Notes: a model not told the origin generated them from the letters alone. A stretch of DNA of 64,000 nt from Scleromatobacter sp964418745 (GCA_964418745.1 CAYQMX010000009.1:124001-188000); one strand, 5' to 3'; positions 31,981 through 40,770 are shown, counted from the first letter of the stretch. Made by a program: numbers and translations.

Positions 31981-32942
31981 GACATCTCTCGCTCCTTTCG
32001 CTGGCCCTGCTGCTGGTCACCGGCGCCCGCGCGGCCTCCGGCCTCGTCTACGTCGCCAACGAGAAGGACAACACGCTGACGATGATCGACGCCAAGACGC
32101 TCGCGGTGGTCGGCACCCTGCCCACCTGCCAGCGCCCGCGCCACCTGCAGCGCCTGCCCGACGCCACGCGGCTGCTGGTGATCTGCGGCGAATCGGGTCG
32201 GGCCGACGTGGTCGACATCGCCACGCGGCGGGTCGTCGACGGCGCGCCCGTCGGACGCGATCCGGAGGTGCTGGACCTGTCGCTGGACGGTCGGCTCGCT
32301 TACGTGTCCTCCGAGGACGACAGTGCGCTGACGGTGTTCGACCTGCAGCTGCACAAGCTGGTCGGGCGCGTGGCGCTCGGGCCCGAGCCCGAGGGCGTCA
32401 AGCTGTCGCCCGACGGCAGGCGCGTCTACGTCACCTCGGAGGTGGCCGGCGTGGTCTACGTCATCGACACCGCCACGCTGGCCATCGTCAAGACCATTGC
32501 CGTGGGCCAGCGGCCGCGCCGGCTCGCGTTGACGACCGACGGCGCCCAGCTGTGGGTCACCGACGAGAAGAGCGCCGCGGTCAGCGTGATCTCCACCGCC
32601 GACCTGGCCGTGACCGACACCATCGCGTTCGCGGTCGAAGGGCTGGCGGCCGACGGCATCACCCCGGTGGGCATTGTCGCCGCGCCCGACGGTCGCACGA
32701 TGTACGTGGCGCTGGGGCGCGCCAACCGCGTGGCCTTCGTCGACGTCGCCTCGCGCCGGGTGCGCGCGCTGGTGCCGGTGGGGCGTCGCGCCTGGGGCCT
32801 CGCCCTGAGCGGCGATGGCGCGCGCCTGTTCGTGGCCGGCGGCCTGTCGGACGACCTCACCGCGATCGACACCCGCAGCGCCACCCCGTTGAAGACGATC
32901 GCCGTGGGCCACTCGCCCAACGCCGTGCTGGTCGACGACTAG
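31977..32942 (+). CDS. PQQ-dependent catabolism-associated beta-propeller protein
   Basis: A 321-residue periplasmic protein with signal peptide ending at GARA. The mature part consists of seven-bladed YVTN-type repeats such as VYVANEKDNTLTMIDAKTLAVVGT, AYVSSEDDSALTVFDL and VYVTSEVAGVVYVIDTATL. Proteins of this type are encoded near PQQ alcohol dehydrogenase genes and are thought to be secreted partners of the dehydrogenase system, but their biochemical role is not established. It overlaps the pqqE stop and is separated from the next gene by one base. Confidence 0.88.
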   Translation: MRHLSLLSLALLLVTGARAASGLVYVANEKDNTLTMIDAKTLAVVGTLPTCQRPRHLQRLPDATRLLVICGESGRADVVDIATRRVVDGAPVGRDPEVLDLSLDGRLAYVSSEDDSALTVFDLQLHKLVGRVALGPEPEGVKLSPDGRRVYVTSEVAGVVYVIDTATLAIVKTIAVGQRPRRLALTTDGAQLWVTDEKSAAVSVISTADLAVTDTIAFAVEGLAADGITPVGIVAAPDGRTMYVALGRANRVAFVDVASRRVRALVPVGRRAWGLALSGDGARLFVAGGLSDDLTAIDTRSATPLKTIAVGHSPNAVLVDD

Positions 32943-32943
32943 G

Positions 32944-35094
32944 ATGCGGTCCTTCGGCTGCCTTGCGCGTCGCCTGCTCGGGCTCGGCCTGCTTGCGGTG
33001 GCGCTGCTCGGCCTGGCCGGCTCGCTGGCCCATGCGGGCACGCTGGACCGCGAGGCGCTGCGCCAGCGCTTCCCGTCGCCGCTGATCGTCGGCGAGCGCG
33101 ATGCGCAGCTGCCGGTCTGGCCGCTGTTCCGCCAGGACGGCACCGCCACGCCGCTGGTGGGCTACGCGTTCGAATCGATCGACCTGGCGCCGATCCCCGG
33201 CTTCTCGGGTACGCCGGTCAACCTGCTCGTGCTGCTCGACGCCAAGGGCGCGTTCGCCGACGTGCAGCTGCTGTCGCAGCACGAGCCGGTGTTCGTCGAC
33301 GGGCTGGGGCCGGCGCCGCTGATGCGTTTCGTCGAGCAGTACCGCGGGCTGTCGCTGCGCCAGAACGTCAAGATCGGCTCCAACAGCAACCGCGGCGAGC
33401 AGCGCGGCAGCGCCAACGTCTACATCGACGGGGTGGCCAAGGCCACGGCCTCGGTGCGCATCGTCAACCAGACGCTGCTGTCGGCGGCGCTGCACGTGGC
33501 GCGCGCCAAGCTGGGCTTCGCGCCGGGCGCCGACCCCGACCAGCTGGCGCGCGTGCGACGCGACACTTACCGGCCGCTGGACTGGAACGCTCTGGTCGAC
33601 GCCGGCCTCGTCGCGCACCTGCGCGTCACGCGCGCCCAGGTCGACCAGGCCTTCGCGGGCAGCGGCGTGGAGGAGGCCGCCGCGGGGCCGGCCGACGCCC
33701 CGTTCACCGAGCTGTGGGTCGTCTACCTGAACTCGCCGCTGGTGGGCCGCAACCTGCTGGGCGAGGCGGGCTGGGCGCACCTGCAGGGCCGGCTCGACGA
33801 CGGCGACCACGCGCTGCTGGCGATCTCGCGCGGCCCGTGGAGCTTCGTCGGCGACGACTTCGTGCGCGGCGCCGTGCCCGACCGCATCACGCTCAGGCAG
33901 GACGAGCTGCCCATCGAGATGCGCGACCTCGACCTCGACGACGCGCTCGCGCTGCCGCCCGACCTGCGCGGCGCCGATGCCCGGGTGCTGCGCGTGATCG
34001 GCCCGGCCGGGCTCGACCCCGCCAAGCCGCTGCACCTGCTGTTGCACGTGGTGCGCAACAAGGGCGCCATCTACCCCGAGAAGATCGGCCGCGAGTTCGC
34101 GCTGGACTATCGGCTGCCGGCGGACCAGGTGACGCTGCCCAGCGCCGACGAGAAGTCGTGGCCGGGCATCTGGCGCGCACGCGCCGTCGAGCTCGCAGTG
34201 CTCGGGCTCGCGCTGGCGCTGCTGGCCGTCGTGCTCGCGCGGCCGCGCTGGCTCGTCGCCAACGCGCGGCGGCTGGCCGTCTTCCGCACCGGCTACCTCG
34301 TCTTCACGCTGGTGTTCATCGGCTGGTACGCGCAGGGGCAGCTGTCCATCGTCAACATCACCGCCGCCGTGCAGGCGCTGGTGGCCGGGCGCGGCCTGGG
34401 CTTCTTCATGTACGACCCGATGACGGTGGTGCTGTGGGCGTTCGCCGCGGCGAGCCTGGTGGCCTGGGGGCGCGGCACGTTCTGCGGCTGGCTGTGCCCG
34501 TTCGGCGCCCTGCAGGAACTCGTCAGCCAGGTCACGCGGGCGCTGGGCCTGAAGCCGCGACGGGTGCGCGCGGCGCTCGACGCGAAGCTGAAGCTCGTCA
34601 AGTACGTCGTGCTCGCGGGCATCGTCGGCCTCGCCGCGATGGGCGCGGCGGCCGGGCCGTGGACCGATCGCGCGGTGGAGGTCGAGCCGTTCAAGACCGC
34701 GATCACGCTGGCGTTCGTGCGCTCGTGGCCGTTCGTGGCCTGGGCCGTGGCGGCGGTGGTGTCGTCGGCCTTCGTCTTCAAGGGCTTCTGCCGCTACCTG
34801 TGTCCGCTGGGCGCGGGGCTGGCGATCCTGGGCCGGCTGCGCCGCTTCGACTGGATCGCGCGCCGCGCCGAATGCGGCACGCCCTGCCAGAGCTGCCGCC
34901 ACCACTGCGACTACCAGGCGATCGAGCCGGCGGGCGGGGTCGTCTACGAGGACTGCTTCCAATGCATGGAGTGCGTCGCGATCCACGACAGCGACGAGCG
35001 CTGCGCGCCGCTGATCCAGGGCAAGCGTCATCGGACGATCGCGATCCGGCCACTGGTCGCGCACGGCGGTGCCGAACCCGGAGCCGTTCGATGA
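32944..35094 (+). CDS. NosR/NirI-like membrane FMN-binding iron-sulfur protein
   Basis: A 716-residue membrane protein. A signal sequence is followed by a periplasmic FMN-binding domain whose candidate flavinylation site is IDGVAKATAS (Thr168), a degenerate form of the SGAT-type motif. Six membrane helices occupy about residues 410-640, with the CGWLCPFGALQE and CRYLCPLGAG segments between them. The C-terminus holds clustered cysteines CGTPCQSCRHHCDY and CFQCMECVAIHD, typical of two 4Fe-4S ligands. This resembles NosR, which moves electrons from quinol to periplasmic partners. Its position between the PQQ genes and ApbE suggests electron transfer linked to alcohol oxidation rather than nitrous oxide reduction; no nos genes are present. 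Confidence 0.87.
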   Translation: MRSFGCLARRLLGLGLLAVALLGLAGSLAHAGTLDREALRQRFPSPLIVGERDAQLPVWPLFRQDGTATPLVGYAFESIDLAPIPGFSGTPVNLLVLLDAKGAFADVQLLSQHEPVFVDGLGPAPLMRFVEQYRGLSLRQNVKIGSNSNRGEQRGSANVYIDGVAKATASVRIVNQTLLSAALHVARAKLGFAPGADPDQLARVRRDTYRPLDWNALVDAGLVAHLRVTRAQVDQAFAGSGVEEAAAGPADAPFTELWVVYLNSPLVGRNLLGEAGWAHLQGRLDDGDHALLAISRGPWSFVGDDFVRGAVPDRITLRQDELPIEMRDLDLDDALALPPDLRGADARVLRVIGPAGLDPAKPLHLLLHVVRNKGAIYPEKIGREFALDYRLPADQVTLPSADEKSWPGIWRARAVELAVLGLALALLAVVLARPRWLVANARRLAVFRTGYLVFTLVFIGWYAQGQLSIVNITAAVQALVAGRGLGFFMYDPMTVVLWAFAAASLVAWGRGTFCGWLCPFGALQELVSQVTRALGLKPRRVRAALDAKLKLVKYVVLAGIVGLAAMGAAAGPWTDRAVEVEPFKTAITLAFVRSWPFVAWAVAAVVSSAFVFKGFCRYLCPLGAGLAILGRLRRFDWIARRAECGTPCQSCRHHCDYQAIEPAGGVVYEDCFQCMECVAIHDSDERCAPLIQGKRHRTIAIRPLVAHGGAEPGAVR

Positions 35095-36080
35095 TCCGCC
35101 GCCGGGCCCTGCGGGTGGCCCTCGGCCTGGGCGCCGGCCTCGCGCTGCGCGCGCCCGCGGCCGACGCCGCCGCGCTGCGCTGGCAGCGCCGCGAGCTGGT
35201 CGGCTTCGGCACCACGCTGTCGCTGCAGGCCGGCCACGCCGACGAGCGCACGCTGGCGGCCGCGCTCGACGCCGCGGTGGCCGCGCTGCAGCGCATCGAG
35301 GCCCAGATGAGCCTGTTCCGGGACGACAGCGCGCTGTCGCGCCTGAACCGCGACGGCCGCCTCGAGGCCACGCCGCCCGAACTGCACGAGCTGCTGGGCA
35401 TCGCGCTGGACGTGGCGCAGGCCAGCGGCGGCGACTTCGACCCGACCGTGCAGCCGCTCTGGCGCGCGTTCGCCGACGCGCGGCGCGCCGGGCGGCTGCC
35501 GAGCGCCGCCGAGGTCGATGCGGCCCGCGCCCGCGTCGACTGGCGCGCCCTCGCGCTCGACGCCCGTGGCGCGCGCTTCACGCGCCCGGGCATGGGCATC
35601 ACGCTCAACGGCATCGCGCAGGGCTACGCGGCCGACCGCGTGCGGGCGGTGCTCGCCGGGCACGGCATCCGCCACGCCCTGGTCGACGCCGGCGAGTTCG
35701 CGATGGCCGGCCACAACCCGCGCGGCGAGCGCTGGACGCTGGGCATCGCCGATCCGCGGGTCGAGGGCCGGCTGCTGGCCCGGCTGTTCGCCGACGGCCG
35801 CTGCGTGGCGACTTCCGGCGACGACCAGACTGCCTTCAGCGCCGACCACCGCCATCACCACATCTTCGACCCGCACACCGGCTGGTCGCCGGCCGACATG
35901 GCCGGCGTGACCGTGGCGGCGCCCAGCGGCGCGCTGGCCGACGCGCTGACCAAGGTGCTGTTCGTCGGTGGCCCGGCGAAGGCGCGTGCGCTCGCCGGCC
36001 AGTGGCACGTCGACGCGCTGTGGGTCGACAAGGCCGGCCGCTGGGAAGCGACGCCGGGCCTGGCGCTGGCCCCCGCCTGA
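35091..36080 (+). CDS. apbE: FAD:protein FMN transferase (ApbE family)
   Basis: Enzyme that attaches FMN covalently to a Thr/Ser of a target protein. The 329-residue protein has a twin-arginine-like N-terminus (MIRRRALRVALGLGAG), the family motifs GTTLSLQ, FDPTVQPLWRAF, GITLNGIAQGYAADR, HALVDAGEFAMAG and the C-terminal HHHIFDPHTGWSP, and Asp/Thr metal-binding residues DALTKVLFV. It overlaps the NosR-like gene by four bases, and the periplasmic FMN domain of that protein is the obvious substrate. The alternative is a role for another flavoprotein of the locus, none of which is nearby. Confidence 0.92.
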   Translation: MIRRRALRVALGLGAGLALRAPAADAAALRWQRRELVGFGTTLSLQAGHADERTLAAALDAAVAALQRIEAQMSLFRDDSALSRLNRDGRLEATPPELHELLGIALDVAQASGGDFDPTVQPLWRAFADARRAGRLPSAAEVDAARARVDWRALALDARGARFTRPGMGITLNGIAQGYAADRVRAVLAGHGIRHALVDAGEFAMAGHNPRGERWTLGIADPRVEGRLLARLFADGRCVATSGDDQTAFSADHRHHHIFDPHTGWSPADMAGVTVAAPSGALADALTKVLFVGGPAKARALAGQWHVDALWVDKAGRWEATPGLALAPA

Positions 36081-36235
36081 GCCGGGCCTGTGGCGCGCTG
36101 CGACGTGCGCCTGTGCCAGCGCCGGCCCGGGCAGTGTTCGACTCTGTAGCACTCGCGGGCCGGCCGAAACGGGGAAACCCGCAGCAAACCGGGCCGCGCA
36201 GGCCCTTCGGCGACCGCCGGAGCCCCATTCGGGCG

Positions 36236-36251
36236 TGGCACGGACATTGCG
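36236..36251 (+). promoter_or_regulatory. Sigma-54 (-24/-12) promoter for the PQQ alcohol dehydrogenase
   Basis: The element TGGCACGGACATTGCG fits TGGCAC-N5-TTGC exactly. It lies 65 bases before the dehydrogenase start codon within a 236-base non-coding gap. A repeat CGGG-GAAA-CCCG lies at 36170-36181, 54 bases upstream, and resembles the inner part of the palindrome before pqqA. Confidence 0.85.
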
Positions 36252-36316
36252 CTTCCCTTGCTGGACGACCCCGCTGCCGCGGCGCGTCGCACCGCGAAAT
36301 CAACGAGGAGACATCC

Positions 36317-38134
36317 ATGCAATCGAGACTCTTGACCCTGCTCATCGCAGCGGGTCTGACCGCGACGTTCGGCGGCGCTTTCGCCGCCGACGGCGTCACC
36401 GACCAGATGATCCAGGGCGAGGCCACCGCGACGGGCAACGTCCTGACCTGGGGCGTCAACACCCAGGGCCAGCGCTATTCGCCGCTCAAGCAGGTCAACG
36501 CGGCCACCGTGGGCAAGCTGGTGCCCGTCTGGGCGTTCTCGTTCGGCGGCGAGAAGCAGCGCGGCCAGGAATCGCAGCCGGTGATCTACAACGGCCGCAT
36601 GTTCGTCACGGGCTCGTACTCGCGCATCTTCGCGCTCGACGCCGCCACGGGCAAGAAGCTCTGGAAGTACGAGCACCGCCTGCCCGAAGGCATCATGCCC
36701 TGCTGCGACGTGGTCAACCGCGGCGCCGCCCTGTTCGACAACCTCGTGATCTTCGCCACGCTCGACGCGCAGCTCGTCGCGCTGGACCAGGCCACCGGCG
36801 ACATCGTCTGGAAGACCAAGATCGACGACTACGCCGCGGGCTACTCGGCCTCCGCCGCGCCGCTGATCGCCCAGGGCCTGCTGCTGACCGGCGTGTCGGG
36901 CGGCGAGTTCGGCGTGGTCGGCCGCGTCGAGGCGCGCGACCCGCGCACCGGCAAGCTGGTGTGGACGCGCCCGACGGTCGAAGGCCACATGGGCTACACC
37001 TACGACGCCGACGGCACCAAGCACGAGAACGGCATCAGCGGCACCCCCGGCCAGTCCTGGCCGGGCGACCTGTGGAAGACCGGCGGCGCGGCCACCTGGC
37101 TGGGCGGCACCTACGACGCCAAGACGGGCCTCGCCTACTTCGGCACCGGCAACCCGTCGCCGTGGAACAGCCACATGCGCCCCGGCGACAACCTGTTCTC
37201 CGCGTCCACGCTGGGCATCGACGTGAAGACCGGGCAGATCAAGTGGCACTACCAGACGACGCCCAACGACGGCTGGGACTTCGATGGCGTCAACGAGTTC
37301 ATCACCTTCGACCTGGACGGCCGGCGCGTGGGCGGCAAGGCCGACCGCAACGGCTTCTTCTACGTGATCGACGCCAACGACGGCAAGCTGGTCAACGCCT
37401 TCCCGTTCGTCAAGAAGATCACCTGGGCCAGCAGCATCGACCTGAAGACCGGCCGCCCGAACTACATCGAGTCCAGCCGTCCGGGCGACCCGACCGCCAG
37501 CACCGACGGCAAGAAGGGCAAGTCGATCTTCAACGCGCCCAGCTTCCTCGGCGGCAAGAACCAGATGCCGATGGCCTACAGCCCCGACACCAAGCTGTTC
37601 TACGTGCCGTCCAACGAATGGGGCATGGAGATCTGGAACGAGCCGGTCGCCTACAAGAAGGGCGCCGCCTACCTGGGCGCGGGCTTCACCATCAAGACGC
37701 TCAACGACGACTACATCGGCGCGCTGCGCGCGATCGACCCGAAGACCGGCAAGATCGTCTGGGAGGTCAAGGACTCGGCGCCGCTGTGGGGTGGCGTGCT
37801 GACCACCGGCGGCAACCTGGTCTTCTGGGGTACCCCCGAGGGGTACCTGAAGGCGGCCGACGCCAAGACCGGCAAGGTGCTCTGGCAATTCCAGACCGGC
37901 TCGGGCGTGGTCGCCCCGCCGATCACCTGGATGCAGGGCGGCGAGCAGTTCGTGAGCGTGGTGTCCGGCTGGGGCGGCGCCGTGCCGCTGTGGGGTGGCG
38001 AGGTGGCCAAGAAGGTCAACATGCTCGAGCAGGGCGGCATGGTCTGGGTCTTCAAGATCCCCAAGGCCGGCGGCGTCCCCGCGCCGAAGCAGGCCGCTGC
38101 CGAGGCGCCCGCCAAGGTCGCCAAGTCGAACTGA
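36317..38134 (+). CDS. PQQ-dependent alcohol dehydrogenase, lanthanide-type signature (PedH/ExaF-like)
   Basis: Periplasmic quinoprotein of 605 residues, signal peptide cleaved near residue 23. Eight PQQ-type beta-propeller blades are recognisable. The vicinal disulfide Cys129-Cys130 (MPCCDVVNRG) lies over PQQ. Metal and catalytic residues expected from the family are Glu197 (GGEFG), Asn279 (GTGNPSPW) and Asp321 in GWDFDGVNE. Asp323, two residues after the catalytic Asp, is the extra ligand found in lanthanide-dependent enzymes (XoxF, PedH, ExaF), whereas calcium enzymes have Ala or another small residue there. Ethanol-type substrates are likely, given its resemblance to PedE/PedH and the PedF partner. 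A ribosome site (AACGAGGAG) precedes the ATG. Confidence 0.93.
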   Translation: MQSRLLTLLIAAGLTATFGGAFAADGVTDQMIQGEATATGNVLTWGVNTQGQRYSPLKQVNAATVGKLVPVWAFSFGGEKQRGQESQPVIYNGRMFVTGSYSRIFALDAATGKKLWKYEHRLPEGIMPCCDVVNRGAALFDNLVIFATLDAQLVALDQATGDIVWKTKIDDYAAGYSASAAPLIAQGLLLTGVSGGEFGVVGRVEARDPRTGKLVWTRPTVEGHMGYTYDADGTKHENGISGTPGQSWPGDLWKTGGAATWLGGTYDAKTGLAYFGTGNPSPWNSHMRPGDNLFSASTLGIDVKTGQIKWHYQTTPNDGWDFDGVNEFITFDLDGRRVGGKADRNGFFYVIDANDGKLVNAFPFVKKITWASSIDLKTGRPNYIESSRPGDPTASTDGKKGKSIFNAPSFLGGKNQMPMAYSPDTKLFYVPSNEWGMEIWNEPVAYKKGAAYLGAGFTIKTLNDDYIGALRAIDPKTGKIVWEVKDSAPLWGGVLTTGGNLVFWGTPEGYLKAADAKTGKVLWQFQTGSGVVAPPITWMQGGEQFVSVVSGWGGAVPLWGGEVAKKVNMLEQGGMVWVFKIPKAGGVPAPKQAAAEAPAKVAKSN

Positions 38135-38154
38135 CCTTCCCAGCCCCTGAGAGA

Positions 38155-38179
38155 GGCCTCCCGCGCGACGCGGGAGGCC
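38155..38179 (+). terminator. Strong hairpin between dehydrogenase and HiPIP genes
   Basis: Arms GGCCTCCCGCG (38155-38165) and CGCGGGAGGCC (38169-38179) pair perfectly over 11 bases with a three-base loop. No T-run follows, so it is not a classical terminator. It could protect the dehydrogenase mRNA from 3' decay or partly stop transcription before the HiPIP gene. Confidence 0.6.
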
Positions 38180-38196
38180 CGACACGGAGACATCCC

Positions 38197-38520
38197 ATGA
38201 CCGACAACTCCCGGCGCGTCTTCATGATGCGCACGCTGGCGGCCGGCTGCGCGTTCGCAGCCGCCACCGTCCCCTCGCTCGCGCTCGCCGCGGCGCACGT
38301 CGAGGAAACCGACGAGACTGCCGTCGCGCTCGGCTATCGCCACGACACGCACCTGGTCGACGCCAAGAAGTACCCCAACCACACGCCGCAGCAGCAGTGC
38401 AGCGGCTGCGCGTTCTTCCAGGGCGCGCCCACCGACGAGTGGTCGGGTTGCGCCATGTTCGGCCGCAAGCAGATCCAGGCCACCGGCTGGTGCAGCGCCT
38501 GGGCGAAGAAGCCGGGCTGA
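38197..38520 (+). CDS. High-potential iron-sulfur protein (HiPIP)
   Basis: A 107-residue periplasmic electron carrier. The N-terminus has a twin-arginine signal (SRRVFMMRTLAAG), as expected for a folded Fe-S protein. The mature domain carries the four cluster cysteines in CSGCAFF, SGCAMFG and GWCSAW, with the family residues Tyr-like ALGYRHDT upstream. It follows the dehydrogenase gene by 62 bases containing a hairpin. It may take electrons from the dehydrogenase/cytochrome chain or exchange with the NosR-like protein; the sequence does not decide which. Confidence 0.9.
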   Translation: MTDNSRRVFMMRTLAAGCAFAAATVPSLALAAAHVEETDETAVALGYRHDTHLVDAKKYPNHTPQQQCSGCAFFQGAPTDEWSGCAMFGRKQIQATGWCSAWAKKPG

Positions 38521-38966
38521 GGCCTGTCTTCCACGGGGGCGGCCGGCGAGCCGTCCCGAGCGGGGCCGCGGCCGGCGGATGACGTCGGCGCGGCCCGCTT
38601 TGCTTTGCGGCGCGCCGCGTGTCGCGGGCCGCGACCGGTGTGGTGATGCCCCGGCGAGCACGCGCGCGGCCCGCGTCGACGCCACGAGGCTGTCCTGCGT
38701 CGCCACAACTCCACGGGAATACGCGCATCGCGCCTGGAGCAGCGCATGGAGCACCGCGTGGCACACCCCGGCACGTCGCGCGCGGACTATCCCGGGGGCC
38801 ACGCGCCGGCGTGCGCCGCGATCGTGGTGTGGCGGCACACCGACTGCGCCGCCACCGAACGATTGCGCCACCGGTTGTCCCCTGGCGCGACTGGCATGTG
38901 GGTTGCGATGACTGCCCCGCGGCGACAACGCCCGCGCACCACCATCAGAACCAGGAGACGACACAC
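38521..38966 (+). promoter_or_regulatory. Porin upstream region with sigma-54 promoter candidate
   Basis: This 446-base gap contains no gene that I can support. A -24/-12 element TGGCATGTGGGTTGCG lies at 38892-38907, with GG and GC ten bases apart and 59 bases before the porin ATG. A perfect inverted repeat GGTGTG-GCGG-CACACC lies at 38826-38841, 50 bases further upstream, and could be an enhancer site, although it does not resemble the repeats before pqqA and pedF. A purine-rich ribosome site (CAGGAG) precedes the porin start. Confidence 0.7.
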
Positions 38967-40106
38967 ATGAAGACGACTTCCATCGCGGCCGTAGCGGGCG
39001 CTTTCCTGAGCCTTGCGGCCACCACCAGCGAAGCCGCGGACGTCAAGGCGGGGGACTGGGATGTTTCCGTCGGCGGCATCATCAATGCGTTCTACACGCG
39101 CACGCATTGCACGGGCAGCCAGAACATCGCGGGGCTGGCGCTCGCCAGCCAGGCGCTGGGCTGCGCCGGCGCGGACGGCCGCACGGTGATCGGCAACGGC
39201 CTGCTGCCCAACGCGCTGATCACCAGCGCCAAGAGCAAGCAGGAGGGCTACGACGTCGGCGCCACCCTGATGATCGGCGCGGCCACTTCGTCGGACAGCG
39301 CGATCGGCAACAACAGCAACGTCGACGTGCGCCAGGCCTTCCTGACCGTGGGCGATGCCGACATCGGCACCTTCAAGCTGGGGCGCGACTACGGCCTGTT
39401 CGGCCAGACGGCCATCCTCGGCGACATGACCCTGCTCGGCGCCGGCGCCCCGGTCAACGCCACGCAGCGCAACCGCGTGACGCTGGGCCACATCGGTGCG
39501 GGCTATACCTACCTGGGTACCTACGGCCAGATCGCCTGGGCCTCGCCGTCGTACAACGGCTTCAGCGCCAGGGTGGCGGTGGTCAGCCCGGTCGACGCCA
39601 GCGGGACGACCTACACCGGCAAGACGTCCCCGCAGTTCCAGGCCCTGGCCGACGTCGCCGTCGGCCCGGGCAAGGTCTGGCTGGGCGCCAAGACCCAGAA
39701 GTTCGACGCGGTCGAGGGCGCGGGCTTCACGATGAACGGCATCGAGCTGGGCGGCAGCGTCTCGGCGAGCGGGTTCGGGCTGCTCGTGAACGTGCAGTCG
39801 GGCAAGGGCCTGGGCGTGCTGTCCGACGGCGACTCCGGCCCGCGCAAGCAGACCAACTACCTGGTGCAGGGCAGCTTCCAGGCCACGCCCAAGCTCAAGG
39901 TCGGCGTGAACTGGGGCGAGAGCCGCCTGAACGACGGCACCGGCACCGACCTGCGCTCGAACGCCAACCTGACCGGCGGCGCCTACTTCGGCCTCACCAA
40001 GAGCCTGACGCTGACCGGCGAGCTGAGCCACACCACCTCCAAGAGCGCCGGCGGCGACAGCGCCAAGCTCGACGGGGTCGCGGTGGGGGCGATCCTGTTC
40101 TTCTGA
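38967..40106 (+). CDS. Outer-membrane porin (Gram-negative porin family)
   Basis: A 379-residue beta-barrel protein. The signal peptide ends at TSEA, and the mature part shows alternating amphipathic strands (WDVSVGGIINAFYTRT, FGLLVNVQSG, LKVGVNWGESRL) and the final aromatic residue Phe required for outer-membrane insertion (VAVGAILFF). Two cysteines occur in the first external loop, an uncommon feature. Its sigma-54 promoter candidate ties it to the alcohol locus, so it may admit alcohols or metal chelates. The ligand cannot be derived from sequence. Confidence 0.87.
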   Translation: MKTTSIAAVAGAFLSLAATTSEAADVKAGDWDVSVGGIINAFYTRTHCTGSQNIAGLALASQALGCAGADGRTVIGNGLLPNALITSAKSKQEGYDVGATLMIGAATSSDSAIGNNSNVDVRQAFLTVGDADIGTFKLGRDYGLFGQTAILGDMTLLGAGAPVNATQRNRVTLGHIGAGYTYLGTYGQIAWASPSYNGFSARVAVVSPVDASGTTYTGKTSPQFQALADVAVGPGKVWLGAKTQKFDAVEGAGFTMNGIELGGSVSASGFGLLVNVQSGKGLGVLSDGDSGPRKQTNYLVQGSFQATPKLKVGVNWGESRLNDGTGTDLRSNANLTGGAYFGLTKSLTLTGELSHTTSKSAGGDSAKLDGVAVGAILFF

Positions 40107-40172
40107 GGGCCGGCTCGAACGGCGACGGCGGATGGCGCAACGCCACCGCCGGCCGCCAGATCGGGACAGCGA

Positions 40173-40186
40173 TTGACGCGGGTCAA
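40173..40186. promoter_or_regulatory. FNR/ANR-like box
   Basis: TTGACGCGGGTCAA is a perfect inverted repeat with TTGAC half sites and a four-base spacer, one base per half away from the FNR consensus TTGAT-N4-ATCAA. It is 66 bases before the next start codon. This suggests oxygen-responsive control of the small secreted protein downstream. Confidence 0.45.
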
Positions 40187-40252
40187 TCCAGGCGCGACAT
40201 CGACGCCCAGACTGCGCATTGGAAAGGATCCGATCGCAACCCCGAAGGAGCC

Positions 40253-40720
40253 ATGATGACCACTCGCAACCTCGCCGTCCTGGCGGCCGGGATCGTCGCC
40301 GCCACGCTCGCCGTTTCACAGGGCGCCGATTCGGCCAGCCAGCCCCGGCTGGCGTTTCGCACGATCCCCATCGAGGGGGTTCCCTCCAACGAGCACAAGG
40401 TCACGCCCTATCGGCTGTACGACAAGCTCGTCGTCACCGTCTGGGACCCCGTGGCCTGTGGACAGAAGCCGCACGATGCCGCCGTGTCGATCAAGGGCGG
40501 CGTCGTGTTTCTGAGCTACAGCTTGACCGCGGCGACGGCTGGCGCGAAGGCGTGCACCCTGGTTTCCGAGTTCGAGGTCGCCGATGTACCCAACCGCGAC
40601 CTGGAAGTCCAGTTCGCTGGCGGCGCCGAACCGTACGTCGTGGCCAAGATGAGGAAGTGCCCGAACTACACGCCCGCGGGCGGCGACATCTGGGAATGCC
40701 TGGTACCGGCGAAGAGCTGA
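40253..40720 (+). CDS. Secreted protein of unknown function
   Basis: A 155-residue protein with a signal peptide (VLAAGIVAATLAVSQGADSA) and ribosome site GAAGGAG seven bases before the ATG at 40253; a second ATG follows immediately. The mature part has four cysteines (VACGQK, KACTLV, MRKCPNY, WECLV), which could form two disulfides. No enzymatic motif or named family was recognised. It stands alone between the porin and the start of the lower-GC segment and may be regulated by the FNR-like box upstream. Confidence 0.72.
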   Translation: MMTTRNLAVLAAGIVAATLAVSQGADSASQPRLAFRTIPIEGVPSNEHKVTPYRLYDKLVVTVWDPVACGQKPHDAAVSIKGGVVFLSYSLTAATAGAKACTLVSEFEVADVPNRDLEVQFAGGAEPYVVAKMRKCPNYTPAGGDIWECLVPAKS

Positions 40721-40770
40721 AGGGCGCTCGCTGCGAGCTTGCCTGCGGCGGCAAGAAAGAAGGACCGGGC

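Noticed and set aside
32944..36080. Nitrous oxide reduction operon based on the NosR-like and ApbE genes
   Set aside because: No nosZ, nosD, nosF or nosY genes are present and the genes sit inside a PQQ operon.
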